A DNA stretch of 64,000 bases from Catenaria anguillulae PL171. Lineage: Eukaryota > Blastocladiomycota > Blastocladiomycetes > Blastocladiales > Catenariaceae. The DNA lies in NCBI GenBank assembly GCA_002102555.1, contig MCFL01000134.1, positions 1 to 64,000 on the forward strand, in the 5' to 3' direction. The position numbers were made by a program, and so were the translations under genes. Below the pieces are notes generated by a model, which worked only from the letters and a program-made list of their open reading frames with translations, had not been told where the DNA came from and made no database searches. Positions 1 through 10,108 of this stretch are shown in pieces; positions within the stretch are counted from its first letter, which is position 1, and the number at the start of each line of letters is the position of its first letter.

Positions 1-2
1 CC

Positions 3-167
3 GTTGGCCGGTCGGTCGACGAGACGCTGCGCACCGTGCAAGCATTCCAGTTTGTGGCCAAGCACGGCGAGGTGTGCCCCGTCAACTTCAAGCCCGAGGA
101 CCGCAAGGTCGGACTTGTTCCCGACCCCAAGAAGGCCAAGGAGTACTTTGAGAAGGTCAATGCCTGA
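3..167 (+). CDS. 2-Cys peroxiredoxin, C-terminal part (5' end outside window)
   Basis: This is the last 54 codons of a typical 2-Cys peroxiredoxin (AhpC/TSA family), a thiol peroxidase that reduces hydrogen peroxide and is recycled by thioredoxin. The visible sequence has the family's C-terminal landmarks in order: [10 protein letters not shown], the AFQF helix, HGEVCP carrying the resolving cysteine, and a YFEK tail, which is where cytosolic peroxiredoxins normally end. The tail after VCP is slightly shorter than usual and lacks the GWKPG wording. The frame ends at TGA (165-167), which is followed by CTC and a further 55 open codons in the same frame (separate entry). The catalytic peroxidatic cysteine lies upstream of the window. 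Family assignment is secure from the motifs; cell location cannot be judged from this fragment. Confidence 0.9.
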   Translation, partial: VGRSVDETLRTVQAFQFVAKHGEVCPVNFKPEDRKVGLVPDPKKAKEYFEKVNA

Positions 168-335
168 CTCGATGATACCGAGGATCCAATGGATTTGGAC
201 ATGGATGCAGACGCAAGTGGCAAGGGCGACGCTGACGCCAAGAAGCAGATCAAGCGCAGGGCGCCCGAGCCATCGAGTCCTTCCTCCGCGTCGCAGGTCC
301 AAGAGTCGGATCGCAAGCGGACAAAGACCGAGTAG
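168..335 (+). other. in-frame 55-codon extension after the peroxiredoxin UGA (candidate readthrough)
   Basis: After the UGA stop at 165-167 the same frame stays open for 55 codons to TAG at 333-335. The encoded stretch has ordinary low-complexity protein composition: an Asp/Met-rich acidic block, then KKQIKRR, a Pro/Ser linker, then DRKRTK near the end. The two basic clusters resemble a bipartite nuclear localisation signal. The stop context is UGA followed by CU, related to the leaky UGA-CUA context of known readthrough genes. Alternatives are a sequencing error at the stop, or chance openness (another frame is also open here). Confidence 0.4.
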
Positions 336-642
336 TTTTCGGCTCTTGTCGTGTATTCTGCTCTCCTTCTCCCGCTCTTTTTCTTTTGTGTGTCTCTCAA
401 TTAATTGGAACAAAGTAACAAGGAAACTCTTTTGGACACTGTCCAGCGACTTCAAGTTGGGAGTGTCTGTTGAATCCACATTACTTATCCTCAATCCTCC
501 ATTGAATTGAGAAAATTGGGATGAGATCACCACGCACTCCGCACTTCCGACTTCATTCATACTTATATGGGACACCAACTTATCGAATGCACAGTCAATC
601 TTATCAATAACTCGAAGCATTCCTCCAACTGAACTGCTCACC
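336..642. other. intergenic, peroxiredoxin 3' UTR and SLBP promoter
   Basis: About 300 bases between the peroxiredoxin end and the SLBP start. AT-richer than its surroundings; I see no gene or repeat in it. Confidence 0.5.
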
Positions 643-3326
643 ATGGATCCGGCGCAAGAACAGCCCCGCACGGGCATGGGATCGTTTCGCATGCGCCGAC
701 AGGGCAGCCGCCGTCGCGGTGCCGGAGGCTCAACCTCAAGTGATCCTCATCCGGGCGGCGGACGTCCTCTTGATCTCGGCACCGGCCACAGGAGCACCAT
801 CGGGCCCAATGCACCGACCGGACCGACCGCACAGGGATCCGTCACGCCGACTCGCGCAATTGCTCCGACCGCGGGGGAGAATCACCCAATCGCTGGCACC
901 GTGACGCAGGGCGGACGAGACACAAGTGGTGGTGCCGTTGTTGGATGGGGACCGGTCCCGCCGCCGCCGCTATTCATTCCACAATCGCTTGGGCCGGGCT
1001 CGACACTAGCGACGCCAGCAAGTGGGGCAAGCGGGGCTTTGCACATGTCCCATGCATCGCCGTCGGATTTTTCTGTTCCTGTAGGCGGGGCAGGATCGAT
1101 TCCACATCCCGCACCGACTCCGGCAACCGTAGGACACTTGTATCCGCAGTCGCATTTCCATCCACATGCGCACATGCCCGCCCATGCCAGCCAGCCTCCA
1201 ATCGCCATGCCAGCAAGCAGTACTGGCCACCGGATCAGCTCTCACATGCACGATTTGGCACTCGTATCCCCCTTTTCATCCTCCTCACATGCGCCCGGCG
1301 TTCCCCCTCCACCTCCCGCCATCCCATCCCCCTCGCACTACTACTCACCCACGCACGCTCCGCTCCCCAACGGTCCGTACGTCGCCTACCCAGGTCCGTA
1401 CGGCTGGCCAGCCACCCAAATGCATTCACCGCCCGCACACTCATCCCCACACATGGGACAATACGCGTCCCCACCACCGCCCGCCGCTTTTCTCGCGCAC
1501 CAGCACAACTTGCACCGGTCGCCAGCCTCGCCATCCCACCGCGGATCGCCGCGGGCTGGTATGGCACACAGTCCTCGCGAACCCAGCCATAGGAAGACCC
1601 CAGTGACCCCGCCGACGGGCGGCTCTCATGGCACTGGAGGGGGCCGAATGAGTGGATCGGGTAGAGGTGGGGCGGGCAATCGATCCGGGTCTGGCCGGCG
1701 GTTCCATTCGCATCAACAGCACTTGCAGCAGCAACTGGGCCCGCCCGTTCCATTCCGGTTGCCTGGTTCAGGCACAGGACAAGCAAATCAGTCGCCCAAG
1801 TCGCCAGCTCCTTCGCCAGTGCCGCCAACAGTGCAAGCAATTCAACCGCCGCCATCACCAACACCAAATCGCACCAACCAGCGTCACAGCCGCTCACATC
1901 CTGCACCTACATCACCACACTTGCCACACTTTGCCACAGGGGCCCACACGCCTCAATCGCCACAATCCCCGCCGCCTGTAGCGGCGCTCCCCACTTCCTC
2001 GCCAACGTCGCCCACACCCAAAGACCTTCCTCGCCTTGGGTCCACGCCCGTGTCTACCAACCGCCGCCTCGCTCAGCGGCAAAAGCAGATCGATTATGGG
2101 AAAAACACTCTTGGGTATCAAAACTATATTGCGGCCGTGCCAAAGGCCAAGCGCAAGCGAGCAGATCCAGTCACGCCCGACAAGGCAGCAGAGTGTTCCG
2201 CGAGGAGTTGGGCCGCGCAGATCAAGAAGTGGCGGAGGGAGTTGCATCAGTGGGTACGACCACACGTATTTCAGTGCAATTGTAATTTTTTTTTTTTTTT
2301 TGGACTTGGATCTCACCTGCACGAGTTGATGCTGTACACAGGACAATTCGGCCAATGGAGGAGGCGGCGTCACGGATTCAAGGTCGCCAGTTGGCTCGCC
2401 CTCCTTTTCGCCACGAGCAAACTCGACTCATTACGTGGATCGATCCAGCGACCTGGATAACGACCACGACGCATCTTCCACGTCTTCATCCTCGTCCTCG
2501 GAAGGGCAAAGCCCAACACTTGCGGCGACGCGGCGCCATGCTCGCCACCGGCACTCGACCGACGCCATTCCTCCACCTCCACTGTCGTCGTCGCCGCCCG
2601 GCAGCTCGCACCGCGCATCGCCACCTCCATCACTCATGCACGCGTGGCCAGAGCGTCCACACTCACCGCCGTTGGTGCGCGCATCGGCATCCTCGGGTAC
2701 ATGCTCGCCGCCGCCAAGATCCGAAACCGCATGGTCGGTGGCCGACTCGATGGCCGAGTCGTGGGGAACCGAGCAGGAAGAGGCCGTGCGCAGGGTGTTG
2801 ACGTTGCAAGGCCAGGGGGACGAGGAGGAGGAACACACGCAAACAAGGCGTGGTGTCGTGTTCCAGGATTCACTCCCAAGTCCAAGTGTTGAGTCGGCCG
2901 CCTCGACCGCAGCCAATGCCAATGTGCGGGCCTCGGCGGCCTCTGGCGGCTCAGCGGCGGCGCCCGACGATCTCCCGCCGTATCTCACCCCGCAAGGGTA
3001 CATGCACTATTACCCGCCGTTTATGCTGTCGTCGTCGATTGCCGGCGGATTGCCCTTGTTTCGGCGGCCGCGGCGCGCGTCGGATGCGAGCACGACGAGT
3101 CATGGGACTGCCAGGTCTGGTGGACGTGCAGCAGCTGCGGGAAGGGCGGGTGGTGGGGCAACGGGGACCGAGTATTCAGTGTCCGATTCGGAAATGTCGG
3201 TCAGGGATGATGTACGTCTTTTTCATGTGGCTGTCGGTGCGGATTGCGTTGGTTAAAGCGACTGACCGTGTCCCATTTTTGGTGTAGATTTATGCGGCGG
3301 AGTATGAATGGGCGTGGGAACGGTAG
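643..3326 (+). CDS. SLBP: histone mRNA stem-loop binding protein (SLBP)
   Basis: Exons 643-2253, 2342-3211 and 3288-3326 give an 839-residue protein. SLBP binds the 3' stem-loop of replication-dependent histone mRNAs and directs their processing, export and translation. The RNA-binding domain is at about residues 475-537: the QKQIDYGKN helix, LGYQNYI, the TPDK loop (T511 at the place of the phosphorylated Thr of animal TPNK), then SARSWAAQIKKWRRELHQW. The first intron falls right after this last Trp, and the animal DPP follow-up is replaced by DNSANGG. The flanks are long, disordered and rich in Pro, Ser, Gly and His, so the protein is about three times the size of human SLBP. Splice sites are GTACGA and GTACGT donors; the second intron has an actgac branch site. 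The domain call is firm; the short last exon (12 residues) is less certain. Confidence 0.88.
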
Positions 3327-3906
3327 CGATGACCAGTCATGGATCGGGTTTTGCTGTCAGCTAGTTCAAGTTTTCCGGAAGTGCTGAGGGTCAGTCAATG
3401 GGTTGCTGCTGTGTATCATAGGAACAGATTTCATCCACTACGTACAAGGAGAGAATGAACTGGGCAAATATATTCCTTGATCCAAAGACTCAAGAACATT
3501 GCATTGCGCTGGGATTCGCTTGCTTCTATATTACATATTTCCTTGCCACCACCACTCGTCACCAATCAAAGCAAAGCCCATCTGAGGCATGAAGGTTTCA
3601 ATCAAATGAGCTATATCTTGTCGCTCACCCGCACTCAGCTCAGTCTTCAGACTTTCTTTACAGTTCAAGTGAGCGAGCCATCACTCACGACCGCACACAG
3701 CAAAGAAAGCGACTCCAATGGCGTCGGTTTCGATGGCCATAGCATCGGCTCCAATACGTAAGGTTACATTGATGGAAATGGGAGCAACGGATGCAAGCAC
3801 AAAAAGGTGGTGAACGAACGCAAAACAAGCAATAATGTGACAAGGCGAAAAAGGGTAAATAGACAACTACTCACAACTAGCGCAAGTCGACCAGAACGCC
3901 GAGAAC
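3327..3906. other. intergenic between convergent genes
   Basis: 580 bases between the 3' ends of SLBP and the phosphoesterase gene. Several short open frames but nothing with protein-like composition or a recognisable motif. Confidence 0.5.
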
Positions 3907-6586
3907 CTAGGCAGCGACAAAGCGCACACCAGGCTGGAACTTGGCAGCAGGAATGTCGAGGACCTTGGCGGCCTTGACGTACTCGAGAGCCAAATCACTC
4001 AACATCTGGCGCGTCTCGTAGGTCTTGACGAGCTCGGCGGGGAGAATGGCATCGCCACCAATGTTGGAGAGGAAGTCGACCATGACAATCTCGTACGTCT
4101 TGGCGGCATCAAGCGCCTCCCACTTGCCCTCAGACACCTCGACCTCGACCTTGGACACACGCGCAAACTTGGCCTTGCTCGAGTCGAGCTCGGCGCGCAG
4201 ACCAGCGTACTGGGCAAACGACGTCACCTTCTTGCCGTCGGCGCGAAGGCCGTCCGAGTTCTGGGTCAAGGCAATGTTCTCGAGCATGGCAACCACCTGG
4301 GCACCAGTCATGGGCACGGTCGTGGCCGTGTTGGGGAAGGGAAGCACAGTCAAGATGGTACCAACGGTGATGTCGCCAGCGGCAATATCGGAACGGAGAC
4401 CACCAACGTTGGTCATACCAATGACGGGGTTGTTGGCGGGGCTATTGTACGACTGACGGAGGGTGTCGGCAACAAACCAGCCAATGGCGCAACCAATACC
4501 GTTGCACGAGCCGCGGGACATGGCGTTCGGGGTGGAGCCGATCACAGTCTTGGCAATGGCATCGAAGGGCTCGCGCCACTTCTTGACAATCTCTTGGGTG
4601 GCGTTGTGCTGGGGAATGTCCATGGTGAGCTGAATCGGGTCGCCGTTGAGGGCAGTCAACTTGCTCTCGGCATCCCACGAGATTTGCAGACGACCAACCC
4701 ACTCGCCCCAGGCCTTGGCCTGCACAATGTAAGTGTCCTCGCCAGCAGCGTTCTTGACGGGCAACGGGTACGTGGCGCGGACACCAGCAAGCGACGAGTT
4801 CTTGTGCATGAGCGAGTGCGAGTGACCACCAACAATGACCGAGATACCCTTGGTTGAGGCAGCAACGACACGGTCGTCCTCAAGACCGTTGTGTGAGACA
4901 GCAATAATACGCTTGATGCCGAGCGAGTGGAGCTTGTCAACGGCACGCTGAACGGGGCCGTTGGCACCGGCGGGGTCCGAGAACTTGGCAAGCCTTCCAG
5001 CTGCACTGATGTCGGGCGTGGTCCGCGTAATGAAGCCAATGCATCCGATACGGGTGCCGAATCTGAGAAAGGGGAATAAAAGGGAGGGTTGTCAGTAAAT
5101 TGAGCCAAAAATTGGATTGGCCGCGTTCAAAAACCAGAGAAACGTACTTGGTGAACACGGTGTAAGGGGCAATAAGGCCATTAAGGCCAGGCTCGGCCGA
5201 CGTATCAATGTTGGAAGAGATGGCGGGCATGTTGAGCTTCTTGATGAAGTTGCCGAGGTGCGCCGGTCCATCGTCAAACTCGTGGTTGCCGACGGCGAAC
5301 GCATCAAGGCCAATTGCATTCATGTACTCAGCCGTCACATTGCCCTTGTAGTAGTTGTAGAAGAGGGTGCCTTGGAATTCGTCACCGGCATCGACCATGT
5401 AGACGTTGGAATCCTTCTCGCGGATCGAGTCGACGAGGGTCTTGATGCGAGCAATGCCACCAAAGCACCTGCGATCGGCACGGTTCTTTTCGGTGCAGTC
5501 GATACCCGACGACGAGAACTCGTCCATGCGGGCGTGAATGTCGTTGGTGTGAATGAGCGTCATCTGGAAAGGCTTGTTGTCGTTGGGCAAGGGCTTCTTG
5601 ATGAGCTCTTCGCCGCCGTAGCCGGGGACATAGGGCTGGTTGGGCGCGCCAGTGAAGGGGACGCAAGTGAAGCATGGAGGGTCCACAGGCTTGGGAGGGT
5701 CGACGGGCTTGGTGTCGTTCTTGGGGGGAGTCACGGGGTCGGTTCCGTTGGTCGGTGGCTCAATGGGCTTGGTGTCGTTCTTGGGTGGGCGAGGGCGCTT
5801 GCCGTAGGCGGGCAACTTGCCGCCGTACACGGGAATGTGCACAACGGGTTCGTGGCCAGGGTACTTGCCAGTGCCAATCTGCTTGGGATCCTCCCTGAAA
5901 AATAAGTATCAGGAACGCGAGAACGGATGAAACTTGTCAGTCAGAGAATCACAGATGCGCGGACTGTGAGCGCGAGACAGGTGAGACAGCTGCATGCGCA
6001 TGCACATGCGGAACTGATCACAGAAGGGGGGGGGGGATAAAGAAGCGAGAGCAACGGTAATTGGAGAGGCGATGCGTGCGCAAGACAAGGGAAGCCGCAG
6101 CTAAGGGGGAAAGAAAAAGAAACAAGAAGGATCATACCAAGGGTAAGCCTGACGATCGGGCTTGTAGTGCGGGTTCTTGCCGTAATGGCCGGGCGTCTTG
6201 TCACCCTTGGACGGGGACTTGTCGCCACCCTTGGCGGGAGCAGGGCGTTTGCCGTACGCCGGAGCGGGCGCATCGTACGAACCAGTCGGCTCAGCACCAG
6301 CGGCGGGGGCCGGCGCAGCACCGTCGTAAGCACCCGTAGGCTTGGCGGGAGCCGGAGCAAGCTGAGCCTTGTCGTCACCGTAGAGGCCGCCGTCGACGGG
6401 GGCAGCCACCTGAGTGGGGGCAGCCTGCGTCACATCGGCAGCACCGTAACCGTAGTTATCGGCGACGGTCGTCGGGACGGCGGGCGCCTTGGCGTGGTGC
6501 TTGGGATGACACTTGTGGGCGGGCGCTGGGTGAGCGACGGCCGAGGCGGCAACAAGGGCCAGGATCGAGAGGATCGAGAGCTTCAT
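3907..6586 (-). CDS. secreted 5'-nucleotidase/UshA-family metallophosphoesterase (copy 1)
   Basis: Exons 6586-6138, 5894-5148 and 5062-3907 give 783 residues. The protein starts with a clear signal peptide (MKLSILSILALVAASAVAHPAP). A repetitive Ala/Pro/Lys-rich region and a KPVDPP-type Pro-rich linker follow. The metallophosphoesterase domain carries HTNDIHARMDE, DAGDEFQGTLF, GNHEFDDG, SHNG and GGHSHSL, the metal-ligand motifs of the family. The C-terminal 5'-nucleotidase domain (TNVGGLRSDI, ITVGTILTVLPFPN) is complete. Family members hydrolyse nucleotides or cyclic nucleotides outside the cell; the exact substrate cannot be read from sequence. No GPI or transmembrane tail is visible. All splice junctions restore family-conserved residues. 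A related gene lies at 35129-37320. Confidence 0.9.
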
Positions 6587-8185
6587 GGCTGTGATGTGAG
6601 TGGAGTGGAGAGGATGGTGGTGTGATTGGCCAATCTACGGGCCCGTCTATGAAAGTCTAACGACACGGAAAGTGGAGGAGTGAAGGGAGAAGGAAGAGAG
6701 GATGGGGAGAGGGTTGAGGACTCAAAACCTGGCAGCCGGTGGGCAAATGGCTGCGATGGGGGTTGGTTGGATCTTATACGTATCCGGCGATGGACTCGGG
6801 GATGTCCCAGGCCGCCGTCTCATTGGTCCCTTCGGACTGCAGCTGGTGGCAACAATGGAGCAGCACGTTTGTCATCAGCCCACACAAAACGTGCAGAGTT
6901 TTTCAGAGGCAGGGTAACATGACAGCCGTGTGCCTGCATTTTGTTGGCGTACGGAGACGCCAAAAGCCAGCCAACAACAAAACATCAAGAACGCCTGCCA
7001 TCGCCGGCGATTTTCCCATGCATTTTGCTTCCTCTCTGTGCAATGCATCATTTCTTCCGACAACTCCTCGTCCCTTCCGAGATCGTCCGGATCTTGAATG
7101 CTTGGCCAGCCAAGATGTGTTTGACCTTGACACTTTGGCTCCATGGCCAATGATCTCCATTCTTCCTTTCCTTTGGGCTCATGGCTTTGTGGCTCGTCAA
7201 GTGGCTGGGATTCAGGGCGTTGGGATGTGAAACATTCTACGGGCGCGTCGTTCCCACTCTCTGAAACACGCGCCTCACACGTCATCAACTTCCCCAACAT
7301 GCCTGCATGAAACCGGCTTGCGTGTAAATGGTTCTCGATGCAGCGATCGTGGTGATCCATGCATGCGTCCAATGCAGATGTCCGCATTGTGTCAGTGTGT
7401 CACCAGTCCATGCTGCGTCATTTACCTACCTCCTGTCGTCGAAAAGGCTGCGCCGTGATATAGGTGGGTCAATTACAGTTGGTGCTTGATTCCTGGCACC
7501 GGTTCAGTTGCAATTCGGCATCTCCAAGCGGGCTGGTCGTGTGACAGGTGGCGGCCGCTCGGTCGCGCGCGCGGCAGTCTTGTAGTCAGTGGCAGAATGG
7601 ATTTGCTCGTTGGTCGTTGCACCTTGAGGACGTCGACTCGGTGCCGCCAACAGAAGAGGTGTTGACAATGCTTTGTAAATACAGGCAAGGAAACAACAAG
7701 TTGGACACGCCGACGAGGCCAACTGGCCCGTAGCTACCGTCATGATTCAAGTTGAGGTCCACGCTCTCGCATACATAATATCAAGCGCTGTACCTTTTCG
7801 CCAGCGGGTGCTCAAGATCCTGGGGGAGGGGGGATTGCTGCAACTCGTTCTTCGAGGTGATACAGCTCAGTCAGACCTTATCTTACAACCAAAGAATTGA
7901 AATTAATATGGACGTGAATCCCAAGACAACCCGGTCGGGCTGTGGGGATGCACATATGAATGACTTGCGCGCTCGGGATCTCAACAATAAAGTACATAAA
8001 GGATGCACGTGGGGAATACAACCAGACATGTGGGCATGGATGGTGGTTTCTGGGTAGAAAGGAGTTTGCGAGTGGGAACAGAGTGTAATTGGTTAACAGT
8101 ACAGTCAATCATTGTGCAACATCAACGAATGGGGACAGTTCGTGAAAAGAAAACAGGCAAAAAAAAAGTCTCAGCATGGACCATC
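6587..8185. other. intergenic 1.6 kb
   Basis: Upstream of the phosphoesterase and downstream of the tyrosinase. Frames are short and their translations look random. I find no RNA gene, repeat or mobile element. Confidence 0.45.
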
Positions 8186-9618
8186 TCAAGCAAACGCAGC
8201 GCCCAATACGGCTCCCATCACCGCCATAGCCGCCGCCTTGACTGCCTTCTCCGCCGACACCTCCACCAAGGCGCCGGACCCAGCTGGGGTTGGCGTAGGC
8301 GTGGCCGCCGCGTCCTTGGACCCGCCAAGCGCCTGCAAGTCCGCCAAGGTGGGAAGCTTTTGGCCGCGCGAAACTTGATCGTTGAGCCGGCCAACAAAGA
8401 AGTTGATCATGTCGCGGGCCTTGGTGGCTTGGGCTTCGTCCAGGCGGAACTGCTTGATGAACTCTTCCGTGAGGCCAGAGGGCACAGTCACGTTGGCGCC
8501 GGCGCCAGGAGTGGGTGTGGCCGTCGGCGACGCAGTGGACGTCGAGGTGGCGGTCGCGGAAGAGCCGCCGAGAGGGAAGGGCTCGCGGCCATTGACGGCG
8601 TTGCGAGGGTCTTGGTATTCTGTTTGACAACGGGATACACCTCGCTTTAATAAATGGACGAGACAATGCGGTAAATCAAGCGGTGGAGAGGACAACGAAC
8701 CATAGCAGTACGTATTGAAGTAATCGACAACCGCAGATGCACGGCGGCCAGCAATGTCGTCGTTGGGAGTCAATTCGCGCTGGCCCTTGTGGTTGCCGCC
8801 GTACAGGTTGTAGTTGCGGTTCGAGTTCATGCCTTGCCACCTGGCCCACCAGTAGTCGACGGCGCAGTGGTGAAGGAAGAAGATGGGATCCTATAATGCC
8901 GTTGGACGGCCCATTCATGAGCCGATTGCAAGGGCGGGTCCGGTAGCAAAAAGAAAGGGGAAAGTGAGCGTACCGTTGGACTAAAGTTCACGTTGCCCAT
9001 GTTCCCAGAGACATAGTTGTGGACGGACGCATGCTGTCCGTATTCCATGGCGCGCGCCCAGCTCGGGTAATCCGAAGAACCCGTCATGGCAGCAACCATG
9101 AGCTCGGGCTGATGCAGTCGGAAGTTGCGCTGACCGTTGCGGCGAACACATCCACCGTTCGGGTCACGCAATTCGGCCAAGGGACCCTGAAGACAGCCAT
9201 CGCCCGAAGGGTTGGCGGTACCAAACACATCCGAGCGGAAGATGAAGGCGGCGCCGGGGTTCTGGTAGCTGTAGGTCGATTCCCAGTACGGCAAGCCAGT
9301 CAGGCCGCCGCCAGCAGCCTGAAGCAGCTCGTTTTCAAAGTCGGCGAGCATGGCGCGGTGCATGGGCAAGAACTGGGGCGTGTTGTGGGCCTCCTCGGCC
9401 ATGCGAATGTGGCGGTCGACGAAGCGGGCAGCGGCTCCAGAGGAGTACATGCGGCGCATGCCAGTGATGAGCGCCGTGACTTCGGCTTGGGTCAGGTCCG
9501 AGATTTCCTTGCGTGTACGACGGCCAGATGAGCACTGTGCCGAAGCAGTGTTGGCCGAGGACAGGAGGGCGATGGCCACGAGGGCGGCGGTGGCGAAGAG
9601 GGTGTTGAGGACACGCAT
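8186..9618 (-). CDS. secreted tyrosinase (type-3 copper)
   Basis: Exons 9618-8974, 8890-8701 and 8619-8186 give 422 residues. A signal peptide opens the protein (MRVLNTLFATAALVAIALLSS). The copper-A site includes DRHIRMAEEAHN and FLPMHR. The copper-B site is split by the first intron: HASVHNY lies in exon 1, and DPIFFLHHCAVDYWW in exon 2 has the paired histidines. Tyrosinases oxidise phenols to quinones for melanin or wall cross-linking. The C-terminal third is Thr/Pro/Ser-rich and ends in a hydrophobic Ala-rich tail after residue 395, which could be a GPI-attachment signal or a short membrane segment. The second intron has a GTTCGT donor. The catalytic core is intact, so the enzyme is probably active. 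Confidence 0.9.
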
Positions 9619-10108
9619 GGTGCGACGGTTTGGAGTCTAGTTTCGCCGGGAAAAAATGAGGTGTTGGAGAAATGGAGGGGACAATCTAGTGCGAGGCGAA
9701 GCAAGCGGCCGGTCGGTTTGGTTTGGGCAGCTGCGTCGGTATGTATGTAGTCGTTGAAGTGGCAAGTTGCAAGGAGATCCCGTCACTTTGCGTCTATCGA
9801 TGATGAGAGTGGGGCAGAATTAACACTGCATGAATGGAAAATAACAGCTTAAGAAAGAGAGAGAGAGAATGAAGTGAATGGGTCCAAGGTCCCTTGAAAA
9901 ATCGAGTTGTGGCTTTGCCGTGCGTGTTTGTGCCTCTCGCCAATCATTCATTGACTGCCCACGCGGGCCATCAGACGTGGCTGGGCTTTCCTTCTCGAAT
10001 GTCCTTCTGGAACAAGCTCCGAACCAGACTGCAGCGCATGCATGCATACAATCCAAAAGAGGGTCTCTGAGAGGGTCTTCAACTGTTGGAGAAGCCGAGG
10101 TTCCCAAG
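9619..10108. other. intergenic, tyrosinase promoter side
   Basis: 490 bases between the tyrosinase start and the LRGUK stop. It contains a short GA-rich run near 9850. No gene seen. Confidence 0.45.

Noticed and set aside
168-335. Tiny intron (GTCAATG...GAG) explaining the peroxiredoxin stop
   Set aside because: 27 nt with a poor donor and no pyrimidine tract; far shorter than the other introns here.
4-510. 168-codon plus-strand frame at the left edge
   Set aside because: Overlaps the peroxiredoxin in another frame; the Ser/Arg-rich translation is a shadow of it.
7857-8057. 66-codon plus-strand frame downstream of the tyrosinase
   Set aside because: Random-looking composition, no motif; probably non-coding.
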